A stretch of DNA of 64,000 nucleotides from Streptomyces sp. NRRL S-646 (GTDB lineage: Bacteria; Actinomycetota; Actinomycetes; Streptomycetales; Streptomycetaceae): positions 34,586 to 98,585 of the forward strand of contig NZ_JODC01000024.1 of NCBI RefSeq assembly GCF_000720765.1, in the 5' to 3' direction. The notes under the pieces are model-generated. The model saw nothing but the letters and a program-made list of their open reading frames with translations. It was not told the DNA's origin and ran no database searches. The position numbers were made by a program, and so were the translations under genes. This document shows positions 49,457 to 64,000 of this stretch, in pieces; the stretch's first letter is position 1, and each line of letters opens with the position of its first letter.

Positions 49457-50296
49457 TCAGCCGACCTGGGGGTCGCCCTTCGTGTACGTCAGGCGCTCGA
49501 CCGCGCCGGGCTGGAAGTCGTCCTCGATCTTCTTTCCGTTGACGTAGAGCTGGATCGCGCCGGCGTCGCCGAGGACGAGGTTGATCTTCTCGCTGTCCTG
49601 GAAGGTCTTGGAGTCGCCCTGCTTGAGGAGTCCGTCGAAGAGCAGCCGGCCGTTGTGGTCCTTGGCCGAGATCCAGCTGCGTCCATCGGCAGCGCTGACC
49701 TGTACGGTCACCTTGTCCTGGGGCGCAGCCGCGATGGCGCTGTCCGAGGGGTTGGACTTGGGGTTGTCGGACTTGCTGCTCTTGGGCGTGGGCGAGGCGG
49801 ACTTGCTGGTCGAGGGCGTGGATCCCTCGGCGACCTGGGTCTTCGCACCGTTGTCGTCGCCGCCCTTGAACGCGGTGAAGCCGACGAAGCCGATCACGGC
49901 GACGATCGCGGCGACCATGGCCGCGGTCCAGTTGGGTCCGCGCCGCTCGGGGCGGATGCGTTCCGCCTCGAAGAGGGGGGCCGCCGGGGTCGGGGCGGGG
50001 CGGCCGCCGTGCTCGGCGTCGTACCGCGCGAGCAGCGGGGCCGGATCGAGGTGGACAGCCTTGGCCAGGGTCCGGATGTGGCCCCGGGCGTAGACGTCGC
50101 CACCGCAGGGGGCGAAGTCGTCCGCCTCAATGGCGTGCACGATGGCGATGCGGACCCGGGTGGCGTTGGTGACGTCGTCGACGGTCAACCCGGCCTCGAT
50201 TCGTGCCTGCCGGAGGGCGTGGCCGACGGAGAGGCGGGCTGCCTCGCGATCGTCTTCGAACGGACGCTCGTCTTCAGGGGAGTTGCCGATGGACAC
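49457..50296 (-). CDS. RodZ-like cytoskeletal HTH membrane protein
   Basis: A 279-aa protein with an N-terminal HTH (RQARIEAGLTVDDVTNATRV) and one TM (MVAAIVAVIGFVGFTAF). A Ser/Pro/Lys-rich periplasmic linker leads to a C-terminal DUF4115 domain. This is the RodZ architecture, linking the cytoskeleton to cell-wall synthesis. The start is GTG 50296. Confidence 0.85.
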   Translation of the reverse strand: MSIGNSPEDERPFEDDREAARLSVGHALRQARIEAGLTVDDVTNATRVRIAIVHAIEADDFAPCGGDVYARGHIRTLAKAVHLDPAPLLARYDAEHGGRPAPTPAAPLFEAERIRPERRGPNWTAAMVAAIVAVIGFVGFTAFKGGDDNGAKTQVAEGSTPSTSKSASPTPKSSKSDNPKSNPSDSAIAAAPQDKVTVQVSAADGRSWISAKDHNGRLLFDGLLKQGDSKTFQDSEKINLVLGDAGAIQLYVNGKKIEDDFQPGAVERLTYTKGDPQVG

Positions 50297-50541
50297 GGGG
50301 GCGCCTTTCGAGCGTTTAAGCCACCTGTGCTGGAGGTTCAGTCTATGGGGGGTGCGAAAGGGTGGGGCAACCGGGCGGTCGGACTTTGTAGCCCATCGGA
50401 ATGGCCGGACACGCCGATGGTGGGGTGCGCGATTGTCGCTTCGCTCAACTTGACGTACGGGGAAGGGAAACGGTTGCTCAATGATCCCTTACGGGTGAGT
50501 CACGATCGGGCATCGGCGGCCCACCCGCGCGAGCCTCTTTC

Positions 50542-53250
50542 TCAAGCCTCCCCGCGGATCACCGCGAGCACGCCGTCCAGCTCGTCAGCCTTCACAAGAA
50601 CGTCACGAGCTTTCGACCCTTCGCTCGGTCCGACGATGCCCCTGGACTCCATGAGGTCCATGAGCCGTCCGGCCTTGGCGAAACCGACGCGCAGTTTGCG
50701 CTGGAGCATGGACGTCGACCCGAACTGCGTGGACACCACCAGCTCGGCCGCCTGGCACAGCAGGTCGAGGTCGTCGCCGATCTCCTCGTCGATCTCCTTC
50801 TTCTGCTTGGTGCCCACGGTGACGTCGTCCCGGAAGACGGGCGCCATCTGGTCCTTGCAGTGCTGGACGACGGCCGCGACCTCCTCCTCGGTCACGAAGG
50901 CGCCCTGCATACGGGTCGGCTTGTTCGCGCCCATCGGCAGGAACAACCCGTCGCCCTTGCCGATGAGCTTCTCGGCACCGGGCTGGTCGAGGATGACGCG
51001 GCTGTCGGCCAGCGAGGAAGTGGCGAACGCGAGCCGCGAGGGCACGTTCGCCTTGATCAGACCGGTGACGACGTCGACCGAGGGCCGCTGCGTGGCGAGC
51101 ACCAGGTGGATGCCCGCCGCGCGCGCGAGCTGCGTGATGCGCACGATCGCGTCCTCGACGTCCCGCGGCGCGACCATCATCAGGTCTGCGAGCTCGTCGA
51201 CGATCACCAGCAGATACGGGTACGGCTGCAGCTCCCGCTCACTGCCTTCGGGCAGCTTCACCTTGCCGTTGCGGATGGCCGCGTTGAAGTCGTCGATGTG
51301 CCGGAATCCGAACGCGGCCAGGTCGTCGTACCTGAGGTCCATCTCCCGTACGACCCACTGGAGCGCCTCGGCGGCCCGCTTCGGGTTGGTGATGATGGGC
51401 GTGATCAGGTGCGGGATGCCCTCGTAGGCGGTCAGCTCGACCCGCTTGGGGTCGACGAGGACCATACGGACGTCCTCGGGAGTTGCGCGGACCATGATTG
51501 ACGTGATCAGGCAGTTAATGCACGACGATTTACCGGAACCGGTGGCTCCGGCCACGAGGACGTGCGGCATCTTCGCGAGGTTGGCCATCACATAGCCGCC
51601 CTCGACGTCCTTGCCGAGCGCGACCAGCATCGGATGGTCGTCCTCGGCCGCCGCCGCCAGGCGCAGCACGTCTCCGAGGTTGACCATCTCGCGGTCGGTG
51701 TTCGGGATTTCGATGCCGACCGCGGACTTGCCGGGGATCGGGCTGATGATCCGCACGTCGGGGCTGGCGACGGCGTACGCGATGTTCTTGGTCAGCGCGG
51801 TGATCCGCTCGACCTTCACCGCGGGGCCGAGCTCGACCTCGTAACGCGTGACCGTCGGTCCTCGGGTGAAGCCGGTGACGGCGGCGTCCACCTTGAACTC
51901 GGTGAAGACGTTGGTGAGTGAGGCGACCACTGCGTCGTTGGCCGCGCTGCGCGCCTTGCCGGGGCCGCCGCGCGTGAGGAGGTCGAGCGACGGCAGGGAG
52001 TACGTGATGTCGCCGGAGAGCTGAAGCTGCTCGGCGCGGGCGGGCAGGTCGCTGGGCGCCTCGGGGGCGGGCTTGGTGAGATCCGCGACCTCGACCTTCA
52101 GCTTCTCCTGCTTGGGGCGCGCGGCCGGCACGGCCTTCGGTGCCGGCGTGGGGGTCGGTGTGCTCTCCTCGCGGTCTCCGACGCTCACACCCTGGGTGAG
52201 GTCGGCGACGATCGGCGAGGGCGGCATACCGTGCATCACGGCACCGTCGAGCGCGGCAGCTGCAGCGGCTGCGACGTCCACGGCGTCCATGGGGCGCTGC
52301 ATGTCGGGCTGCGGCACCGCCGACCTCCGCGGGCGGCCACGACGCCGCGAGAGGGCCTCCTGCTCCGCGCTGTCGGGGTCGTACGACTCCGGGGCCGAAC
52401 CACGCCTGCGCGTGCGCGCCGGCAGCGCCTCGCGCCACTGGTCGTCGTAACGCTGCTCGTCGTCGGTGAACTCGTCCTCCTCCGGATCGTGGAGGATCCC
52501 CAGCTTCACGCCGAGCAGCCGCAGCCGCTGCGGAATGGCGTTGACGGGAGTGGCCGTGACGACGAGCAGCCCGAAGATCGTCAGCAGCACGAGCAGAGGT
52601 ACGGCGAGGACGTCGCCCATGGTGTACGTCAGCGGGGTTGCCGCCGCCCAGCCGATGAGGCCGCCGGCGTCCCTTATCGCCTGCATGCCGTCACTGCGGG
52701 CGGGTGCCCCGCAGGCGATGTGGACCTGGCCGAGCACACCGATGACGAGAGCGGACAGGCCGATCACGATGCGGCCGTTGGCCTCGGGCTGCTCGGGGTG
52801 GCGGATGAAGCGCACGGCGATGACCGCGAGCAGTATCGGCACGAGCAGGTCGAGGCGGCCGAAGGAGCCGGTCACCAGGATCTCGACGAGGTCGCCCACG
52901 GGCCCGCGCAGATCGGCCCAGGTGCCCGCGGCCACGATCAGCGCGATGCCGAGCAGCAGCAGGGCGACGCCGTCCTTGCGGTGTGCCGGGTCGAGGTTCT
53001 TGGCGCCGTTCCCTATGCCCCGGAAGACGGCGCCGACGGCGTGCGCGACGCCGAGCCAGAGGGCGCGGACGAGCTTGTAGATGCCCCCGGTCGGGTTCGG
53101 CGCAGGCTTCGGCGGTGGCGCCGACTTCTTCGCCGCGGCTTTCCGGGCCGGGGCTTTCTTGGCCGGGGCCTTTTTCGCAGCGGCCTTCTTCGCCGGAGCC
53201 GCCGCCTTCTTCGCGGGCTGCTTCTTGGCAGCGGAGGGACGTGAGGCCAT
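50542..53250 (-). CDS. ftsK: DNA translocase FtsK/SpoIIIE
   Basis: Pumps DNA during septation and sporulation. The start is taken as ATG 53250 (MASRPSAAKK, 902 aa), with a GTG at 53286 as alternative. A Lys/Ala-rich N-terminus precedes four TM segments and a Pro-rich linker. Then comes the RecA-like motor with Walker A GATGSGKSS (about 568) and the ILVIVDELADLMM-type Walker B. A gamma winged helix closes the protein. Confidence 0.95.
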   Translation of the reverse strand: MASRPSAAKKQPAKKAAAPAKKAAAKKAPAKKAPARKAAAKKSAPPPKPAPNPTGGIYKLVRALWLGVAHAVGAVFRGIGNGAKNLDPAHRKDGVALLLLGIALIVAAGTWADLRGPVGDLVEILVTGSFGRLDLLVPILLAVIAVRFIRHPEQPEANGRIVIGLSALVIGVLGQVHIACGAPARSDGMQAIRDAGGLIGWAAATPLTYTMGDVLAVPLLVLLTIFGLLVVTATPVNAIPQRLRLLGVKLGILHDPEEDEFTDDEQRYDDQWREALPARTRRRGSAPESYDPDSAEQEALSRRRGRPRRSAVPQPDMQRPMDAVDVAAAAAAALDGAVMHGMPPSPIVADLTQGVSVGDREESTPTPTPAPKAVPAARPKQEKLKVEVADLTKPAPEAPSDLPARAEQLQLSGDITYSLPSLDLLTRGGPGKARSAANDAVVASLTNVFTEFKVDAAVTGFTRGPTVTRYEVELGPAVKVERITALTKNIAYAVASPDVRIISPIPGKSAVGIEIPNTDREMVNLGDVLRLAAAAEDDHPMLVALGKDVEGGYVMANLAKMPHVLVAGATGSGKSSCINCLITSIMVRATPEDVRMVLVDPKRVELTAYEGIPHLITPIITNPKRAAEALQWVVREMDLRYDDLAAFGFRHIDDFNAAIRNGKVKLPEGSERELQPYPYLLVIVDELADLMMVAPRDVEDAIVRITQLARAAGIHLVLATQRPSVDVVTGLIKANVPSRLAFATSSLADSRVILDQPGAEKLIGKGDGLFLPMGANKPTRMQGAFVTEEEVAAVVQHCKDQMAPVFRDDVTVGTKQKKEIDEEIGDDLDLLCQAAELVVSTQFGSTSMLQRKLRVGFAKAGRLMDLMESRGIVGPSEGSKARDVLVKADELDGVLAVIRGEA

Positions 53251-53374
53251 AGAGGTGAGGTTACCGGTGGAGGCGACAGCGGACACGTGTGCCTACTGCT
53301 TCACCCGTTCGTGTCGCCCTGAAGCGGGCGCGGAGCTGACGCGTCCTCATGCGCAACTGGTCTACGCCCGGAGG

Positions 53375-54058
53375 TCAGTTCTGCGAGGACACCGAGGACG
53401 CGCTGCCGGCGCCCGGTTCCAAGGCGTCCAGCGCCCGCCGCAATCCGGTGAGTTTGCGTTCGAGATGGGCCGCGGTCGCCACGGCCGCCGCATCTGCCGA
53501 CTCGTCATCGAGCTGCTTCGACAGCGCCTCGGCCTGCTCCTCGACCGCCGCGAGCCGCGCCGACAGCTCGGCGAGCAGGCTGGCGGGCTCCTTGGTCTCG
53601 CCGACCGCGGCCTTGCCGCCACCACCCTCCAACTGGAGCCGCAGCAGCGCCGCCTGCTCCCGCAGCTGGCAGTTCTTCATGTACAGCTCGACGAACACCG
53701 AGACCTTCGCGCGCAGCACCCACGGGTCGAACGGCTTGGAGATGTAGTCGACCGCACCCGCCGCATACCCACGGAAGGTGTGGTGCGGGCCGTGGTTGAT
53801 CGCGGTGAGGAAGATGATCGGGATGTCCCGGGTCCGTTCTCGCCGCTTGATGTGCGCGGCGGTCTCGAAACCATCCATTCCCGGCATCTGAACGTCCAGC
53901 AGAATGACCGCGAAGTCGTCCGTGAGCAGTGCTTTGAGCGCTTCCTCCCCGGACGATGCCCGCACCAGCGTCTGATCGAGCGCAGAGAGGATGGCCTCCA
54001 GCGCAAGCAGATTCTCCGGCCGGTCATCGACCAGGAGGATCTTGGCCTTCTGCACCAT
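53375..54058 (-). CDS. osaB: Response regulator OsaB
   Basis: The start is ATG 54058 (MVQKAKILLVDDRPENLLALE) with GAGGAGG upstream (227 aa). The receiver domain has LLDVQMPGMDG (phospho-Asp about 55) and KPFDPWVL. The output is a coiled-coil, Glu/Ala-rich region, with no DNA-binding domain. OsaB is needed for osmoadaptation and development in S. coelicolor. Confidence 0.88.
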   Translation of the reverse strand: MVQKAKILLVDDRPENLLALEAILSALDQTLVRASSGEEALKALLTDDFAVILLDVQMPGMDGFETAAHIKRRERTRDIPIIFLTAINHGPHHTFRGYAAGAVDYISKPFDPWVLRAKVSVFVELYMKNCQLREQAALLRLQLEGGGGKAAVGETKEPASLLAELSARLAAVEEQAEALSKQLDDESADAAAVATAAHLERKLTGLRRALDALEPGAGSASSVSSQN

Positions 54059-54302
54059 GGCCCGCCCTCCTCGCCCCGGATGTGCACCGGGTGCCGCCCC
54101 TGGGGACGACTCCCTTTCGCCGCCCGTCCTTGTGCCGGTCATCGTAGCCGCACCCCGCCTGTCGACACACCCTGTCACCGCGATGTCACTGTGCACGTAG
54201 CAGAAACGTAGCGGGAGACCAGAAGGTTCCCCGAATCCCGTACTTCTACACGGCTTCGGCCACACTGAGTCAGCAACTCCGCGTGAACATCGATGGTTCC
54301 CG

Positions 54303-59774
<5,472 letters not shown>

Positions 59775-60150
59775 TGTGTCCCTCCCGCAGGGGTCGACCG
59801 TTACTGCTGTGCTCCGGTACTACTGCCGGACGTACCAGTTACTGCTGCCTGTTTCTGCCCGATGTACCAGGCCGCACCACGGGCTGCTGCCCACTGCACG
59901 CGGAAGCCACTCGGCCTGTCCGGACCTTCACAAGAAGCTTGCCCAGTGTTTCACCCTGCCTGAACCCGGCCATAACAGTTCGGCAGCTTCGCACATCGTC
60001 CGCACACCCTCTGGGCGGAAACACTGCAGACCGGCATCCGCATGGCCGTCGAAGGTAAGTAACCTTGCATGCGGCTGTCCAGCCGCGCCGGTCCGTCCGG
60101 CCTGGGCGGTGGCACGAGAACGAGCGGGCATCGGAGGGGCGGCCGCACAC
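59775..60150. promoter_or_regulatory. Divergent osaA / phosphatase region with direct repeats
   Basis: 376 bp with no gene. Near osaA, GTTACTGCTG occurs at 59800-59809 and 59838-59847, and GAYGTACCAG at 59829-59838 and 59861-59870. These may be regulator sites. The rest shows nothing definable, apart from a GGAGGGG about 12 nt before the phosphatase ATG. Confidence 0.45.
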
Positions 60151-62904
60151 ATGACCACCGGACTGATCCCGGGGGGACAACCCCCGGACCCCCGGCCGAC
60201 GGGCGGTCTGCCGCATCAGCGGCACGAGCCGGTCGGCCAGGCAGCCCTGCCCGTCGACAACCGGACGAGGAGTTCTGTGATCACCGCGCGCGCGGCCGCC
60301 AGCTTCGAGCCCGTCGGACGATCGGTAGCGACCGCCCGCTCCTTCGTTCGCGACACCCTCCAGGGCTGGGGCTTCGCCGACATCGTCGACGACGCCGTGG
60401 TCCTCACCAGCGAGCTGGTCACCAACGCCGTCGTCCACGCGGGCACCGCCGCAGACGTCCTGTGTCTGCGCAGCGACGAAGGCGTACGGATCGAGGTGGC
60501 CGACCGGTATCCGGAACGCGAGATCCCCCTCCAGGGCCACCCCGTCAACATGGGCAGCCCGGACCGCGAGGGCGGCCGGGGACTCCAGCTGTGCGCCGCA
60601 CTCGCAGGCCGCTGGGGTGTCGAGTACACGCCCACCCACAAGCAGGTCTGGTTCCAGCTCGACCTCCCCGAGCGCTCCGTGGGCACCCGCGCCGCCGGCC
60701 CGTCCCTCCCCGCCGACCTCCTCCCCCTCGCCGACGGCCGGGTCCGCGTCGCGGTCGTCCAGATCGACCGCAGCGGCTCCATCACTTCGTGGAACGAGGA
60801 CGCGGAGGAACTCTTCGGTTACCCCGCCGAACAGGTGATCGGAAAGCCCCTTACCGATCTCGCCGCCTGGCCGCACACCCCGGGTACCAGCACCGGTATC
60901 GCGGAGGCACTCCAGCTTTCGCGCTGGGAGGGCAGCTACGGCATAAGGGGCGCCAACGGCCGCGTCACCCCGGTGTACGCCTCCCACCTCCGCGTCCGTG
61001 ACACGGGCGGCGAGCCGTCCACGGTCTGCCTCCTCGTCCGGGACCACGAACGGGCCGTCCTGCAGACCCCGCTGCGCATCCCGGCCTCCGACACGGCACC
61101 CGCCGCCGACGGCCAGAGCAACGACCCCTTCGAGGTGTTCATCGGCTCTCCGGCCCCGGACGACCTCGACGGTCTCCTCCAGCGCACGGTGGAACGCGCC
61201 CGCGACATGCTCGATGCCGACTCCGCCTTCCTGCTCCTCGCGACCGACGACGAGACGGAGTTGGAGGTCCGCGCCTCCACCGGCCTGCCCTCCGCGCGCC
61301 AGCGCTTCGCGCGCGTACCCGTCGAGGCAGGCCCCGGCCGCTACGGCTCGGCCCGCATGCCGGCCGTCCACGACGACCTGACGGCCGTACCCGGCGCCGT
61401 CCCGCTCCTCAGCGGCACGGGCATGCGCTCGGTCGTCACGGTCCCCCTGAAGGTCGAGGGCCGCCTCACCGGCTCCCTGGGAGTGGCGGCCGAATCCCCC
61501 GGCAGATACTCGAACGAGGAGGCCCTCCGCCTCCAATTCGCCGCCGACCGCATCGCGTTGGCCGTCGAGTCGGCCCGCCTCGGCGAACTGGAGCGCCTGC
61601 GCCGAGGCTCCCTGAGCTTCCTGGTCGAGGCCTCCGACCTCCTGGCAGGCACCCTGGACCGCGACCAGACCCTGGCCCTGATGGCCCAGATGACCGTCCC
61701 CACGCTCGCCACCTGGTGCGCCGTCTACACGATCGCCGACCAGGCCTCGGAGCCGTATCTGTCGTACGTCCTCCACGAGGACGAGGAACTCATCGACGGC
61801 ATCAAGTCGCTGCTGTCGAAGGTCCCCCCGCCCGACCCGGTACCCACCCCCGGCGCCCGCGTCTGGTCCGCCCCAGGCGAGGTCGCCCACCAGGCGGCTT
61901 TGCGCAGCTCCATGCGCAGCCTCGGTCTGAGCGGCGGCCCGACCCGCCAGATCGCCTCCGGCATCGGCCCCACGCTCGCCACCGCCTCCGCGGTGGGCGG
62001 CGAGACGGTCGTACTCCCTCTGGTGGCGCGTAACCGAGTCATCGGCATGCTGACCCTCGGCAAGCCCACCGACGAACACTTCCGCCAGGAAATCCTGGAA
62101 CTGGCCGAGGACCTGAGCCGCCGGGCCGCCCTCGCCCTCGACAACGCCCGCCTGTACTCGGAACGCACGGCCATCAGCCAGTCCCTCCAGCGCAGCCTCC
62201 TGCCCCCGGAACTCCCGGAGATCGACGGCGTGGAGGTCGAGGTCATCTACCGCGCGGCCGGCGAGGGCAACGAGGTCGGCGGCGACTTCTACGACCTCTT
62301 CCCGATCAGCCACGGCGCCTACGGCTTCGCCATCGGCGACGTCTGCGGTACGGGCCCCAACGCGGCGGCGGTCACGGGCCTCGCCCGGCACGCGCTCCGC
62401 CTCCTGGCCCGCGAGGGCCTCAGCGGCCCGGCGGTCCTGGAGCGGCTGAACTCGGCCATTCTCGACGAGGGCGCCCGCAGCCGCTTCCTGACCCTCCTCT
62501 ACGGCGAGCTACGGCCGCAGGAGGACGGCAGCGCCGAACTGAAGGTGGTCTGCGCCGGCCACCCCCTCCCGCTCCGCCTGCGCCAGGACGGCACGGTCGA
62601 ACCGGCCGCCGAACCCCAGCCGCTCCTGGGCGTCATGGAAGATCTGGAGCTCTACGAGCAGACGGTCACCCTCGACCCGGGCGATGTCCTCCTGTGCGTC
62701 ACTGACGGCGTCACGGAACGCCGCGAGGGCACCCGCATGCTCGGCGACGACGGCCTCACCGACGTCCTCACCACCTGCACGGGCCTGACAGCCGGCGCGG
62801 TTGCCGCCCGCATCATGCGTGCGGTGGAACGCTTCGCGTCCGACGCCCCGTCCGACGACATGGCCATCCTGGCGATGCGGGTCCCGGGCCTCCACAAAGA
62901 CTGA
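60151..62904 (+). CDS. RsbU/SpoIIE-type PP2C phosphatase with kinase, PAS and GAF domains
   Basis: About 917 aa from ATG 60151 (GGAGGGG upstream at long spacing). In order: an anti-sigma-type ATPase domain (SELVTNAVVHA N-box, EGGRGLQL), a PAS domain (DRSGSITSWNEDAEELFGY), two GAF-like domains, and a C-terminal SpoIIE phosphatase (GEGNEVGGDFYDLF and CVTDGVTERREG metal sites). It may both phosphorylate and dephosphorylate anti-sigma antagonists. It is divergent from osaA, fitting osmotic or SigB-like stress control. Confidence 0.88.
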   Translation: MTTGLIPGGQPPDPRPTGGLPHQRHEPVGQAALPVDNRTRSSVITARAAASFEPVGRSVATARSFVRDTLQGWGFADIVDDAVVLTSELVTNAVVHAGTAADVLCLRSDEGVRIEVADRYPEREIPLQGHPVNMGSPDREGGRGLQLCAALAGRWGVEYTPTHKQVWFQLDLPERSVGTRAAGPSLPADLLPLADGRVRVAVVQIDRSGSITSWNEDAEELFGYPAEQVIGKPLTDLAAWPHTPGTSTGIAEALQLSRWEGSYGIRGANGRVTPVYASHLRVRDTGGEPSTVCLLVRDHERAVLQTPLRIPASDTAPAADGQSNDPFEVFIGSPAPDDLDGLLQRTVERARDMLDADSAFLLLATDDETELEVRASTGLPSARQRFARVPVEAGPGRYGSARMPAVHDDLTAVPGAVPLLSGTGMRSVVTVPLKVEGRLTGSLGVAAESPGRYSNEEALRLQFAADRIALAVESARLGELERLRRGSLSFLVEASDLLAGTLDRDQTLALMAQMTVPTLATWCAVYTIADQASEPYLSYVLHEDEELIDGIKSLLSKVPPPDPVPTPGARVWSAPGEVAHQAALRSSMRSLGLSGGPTRQIASGIGPTLATASAVGGETVVLPLVARNRVIGMLTLGKPTDEHFRQEILELAEDLSRRAALALDNARLYSERTAISQSLQRSLLPPELPEIDGVEVEVIYRAAGEGNEVGGDFYDLFPISHGAYGFAIGDVCGTGPNAAAVTGLARHALRLLAREGLSGPAVLERLNSAILDEGARSRFLTLLYGELRPQEDGSAELKVVCAGHPLPLRLRQDGTVEPAAEPQPLLGVMEDLELYEQTVTLDPGDVLLCVTDGVTERREGTRMLGDDGLTDVLTTCTGLTAGAVAARIMRAVERFASDAPSDDMAILAMRVPGLHKD

Positions 62905-62922
62905 GGGCCCCACGAGTACGAA

Positions 62923-62952
62923 AAAGGCCCCGCCCAATTGGGCGGGGCCTTT
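62923..62952. terminator. Bidirectional terminator, phosphatase/tRNA-Thr
   Basis: A perfect 13-bp stem (AAAGGCCCCGCCC with its complement) and an AATT loop, A-run on one side and T-run on the other. It serves the phosphatase on the plus strand and the tRNA on the minus strand. Confidence 0.9.
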
Positions 62953-62956
62953 CGAC

Positions 62957-63032
62957 TGGAGCCCCCAAACGGAATCGAACCGTTGACCTTCTCCTTACCA
63001 TGGAGACGCTCTGCCGACTGAGCTATAGGGGC
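62957..63032 (-). tRNA. tRNA-Thr(GGT), CCA encoded
   Basis: Minus-strand cloverleaf. The acceptor is GCCCCTA/TGGGGGC, the D-loop region AGCTCAGTCGGCAGAGC. The anticodon stem TCTCC/GGAGA holds the loop ATGGTAA with anticodon GGT. The T-arm is ACGGTTCGATTCCGT, the discriminator T, and CCA is encoded at 62959-62957. Confidence 0.95.
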
Positions 63033-63127
63033 CTGTCACCTTGGGGAGTTTCCCCCGCGGCAACGGAATAGATCATACCCCGAACAGACAGGTGCTCCCA
63101 ACCGCGTCCTGCAGTTCCGACCGCCGC

Positions 63128-63805
63128 TCAGAAAGCAGGCTGAAGCAATCCACCCAGTGCATTGCACGCGCCCACGATCCGCTGCATGTCCCGCTTGGTC
63201 AACGCGGCGTCCACGGGCAGCGCGAGGGTCTCGTCGGCGGCCCGCTCGGTCTCCGGCAGCGACACGCACCGGCGGAATTCCGGCAGCCGGTGCACAGGCG
63301 TCTTCACCGGCACCCGGCACTCAACTCCCCTGGCCCGCACGGCCCGAGCGAAGGCATCCCGATCCGGCCGCCCGTTCCCCGGCACACGCACGACGTACTG
63401 CTGATAGGTGTGCCCGTCACCGCCGTCCGGCGTCCGCACACCCCTCAACTTGGCGTCGAGATAGGCGGCCCGCTCCCTCCGCTGAGCGATCTCGTCGTAC
63501 GGTGCCTCGGACTCCCCCTGCTCCAGCACCAGAAGCCCGTGCCGCTGCCCCACACCGTGCAGCCGGGCGATGTCGGCCGGCCGACCGAAGCGGTGTACGA
63601 CAACGACCGCCGCCGTCCGCGAAGTTATGGCTGCTTCGACAGCGGCCGGGTCGAGGCAGTACGTCAGCGGATCTATGTCGGCGAACACCGGCAGTGCGCC
63701 GGCGAGGGCGACGGCCCCGGCGACCTCGGAGTTCCCGAAGGCCGGCACGACAACCTCGTCACCGACTCCGACGCCGGCGGCCCTGAGCATTGCAGCAGTA
63801 CCCAT
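63128..63805 (-). CDS. Truncated DegT/DnrJ/EryC1/StrS aminotransferase-like protein
   Basis: About 225 aa from ATG 63805. The frame is open to a TTG at 63853, but that lies in the rrn terminator tail. The conserved N-terminal half (GDEVVVPAFG, DIDPLTYCLDPAAVEAAI, VHRFGRPADIARL) is followed abruptly by C-terminal family sequence (RRERAAYLDAKL, TYQQYVVRV). The segment that normally carries the PLP lysine is absent, as is the usual N-terminal helix. Full members have about 370-400 residues. It cannot be a normal aminotransferase. It may be a degraded gene. Confidence 0.65.
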   Translation of the reverse strand: MGTAAMLRAAGVGVGDEVVVPAFGNSEVAGAVALAGALPVFADIDPLTYCLDPAAVEAAITSRTAAVVVVHRFGRPADIARLHGVGQRHGLLVLEQGESEAPYDEIAQRRERAAYLDAKLRGVRTPDGGDGHTYQQYVVRVPGNGRPDRDAFARAVRARGVECRVPVKTPVHRLPEFRRCVSLPETERAADETLALPVDAALTKRDMQRIVGACNALGGLLQPAF

Positions 63806-63854
63806 GCTTCCGATGGTTGTTGCGCAACGTGAACTCCAAGTGACGGAGAACAAA

Positions 63855-63896
63855 AAAGGGTTGGACCCTGAACCGAAGTTCAGGATCCAACCCTTT
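63855..63896 (-). terminator. rrn operon terminator
   Basis: A 19-bp stem with one mismatch and a CGAA loop, followed on the minus strand by six T residues, lies just past the 5S 3' end. Confidence 0.9.
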
Positions 63897-63904
63897 GAAT
63901 AATT

Positions 63905-64000
63905 GTTCGGCGGCGTCCTACTCTCCCACAGGGTCCCCCCTGCAGTACCATCGGCGCTGTAAGGCTTAGCTTCCGGGTTCGGAATGTAACCGGGCGTTTC
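63905..64000 (-). rRNA. 5S rRNA, 3' part
   Basis: The minus strand reads the conserved actinobacterial 5S sequence, including CCCGGTTACATTCCGAACC, GATGGTACTGCAGG and GGGAGAGTAGGACGCCGCC. The 5' ~20 nt lie beyond the window. The rest of the rrn operon would follow outside. Confidence 0.95.

Noticed and set aside
59839..62391. 850-codon minus-strand frame opposite the phosphatase
   Set aside because: Antisense shadow. The plus strand has SpoIIE, GAF, PAS and ATPase motifs.

Overview
The window is chromosomal DNA of a Streptomyces-type actinomycete. The evidence is very high GC with third-position GC bias, frequent GTG/TTG starts, and a gene order that, as I recall it, follows the S. coelicolor core block SCO5746-SCO5801 read in reverse. 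That order runs siderophore genes, hflX, rshA, dapF, miaA, miaB, gluRK/gluABCD, recX-recA, lhr, clgR-cinA-pgsA-rimO, ftsK, osaB-osaA, a phosphatase, tRNA-Thr and an rrn operon end. No database search was possible. Names rest on motifs and synteny.

Layout. 0.2-5.4 kb: a three-gene NIS siderophore operon on the minus strand (class III aminotransferase, IucA/IucC synthetase, GNAT), with several low-complexity insertions. 5.6-18.4 kb: a lipoprotein serine protease, then mostly minus-strand housekeeping genes (hflX, M1 aminopeptidase, RelA/SpoT homologue, dapF, miaA, miaB) with two small plus-strand genes between. 18.4-26.1 kb: a decayed LuxR-type regulator, a MazG-like pyrophosphohydrolase, an orphan TAXI binding protein, and the GluK-GluR two-component system divergent from the gluABCD glutamate ABC importer. 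26.2-30.6 kb: a flavin monooxygenase, an inserted IS200/IS605-type element (tnpB plus a divergent Arc-like RHH gene), then cysteine dioxygenase and a rhodanese. 30.8-45.7 kb: recX-recA, membrane proteins, azlCD with an AraC regulator, lhr-nei2 and a short-chain dehydrogenase. 45.6-54.1 kb: clgR, cinA, pgsA, rimO, rodZ, ftsK and osaB. 54.3-64 kb: the giant HAMP-repeat hybrid kinase OsaA, a divergent RsbU/SpoIIE-type phosphatase, tRNA-Thr(GGT), a truncated DegT-like gene, and the end of an rrn operon (partial 5S).

Three themes stand out. (1) DNA-damage control: sites matching the LexA-independent RecA-NDp (PafBC-type) promoter consensus lie before recA, the MazG-like gene, lhr and rimO. At the last three the -10 sits 6-7 nt from the start codon, so the mRNAs should be leaderless. 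recA also has an upstream LexA-like box. (2) Mobile element: tnpB and an Arc-like repressor gene start from opposite arms of one 23-bp palindrome whose centre holds two overlapping, opposed -10 hexamers. This looks like a compact self-regulated promoter for an RNA-guided nuclease. (3) Glutamate sensing: a TAXI periplasmic-type protein with no TRAP permease sits beside gluK-gluR, and a candidate GluR direct-repeat site lies just upstream of the likely gluA promoter. Several proteins also carry damaged or expanded domains: an RSH with a degenerate synthetase domain, a DegT protein lacking its PLP-lysine region, and an aminotransferase with a ~100-residue insert.
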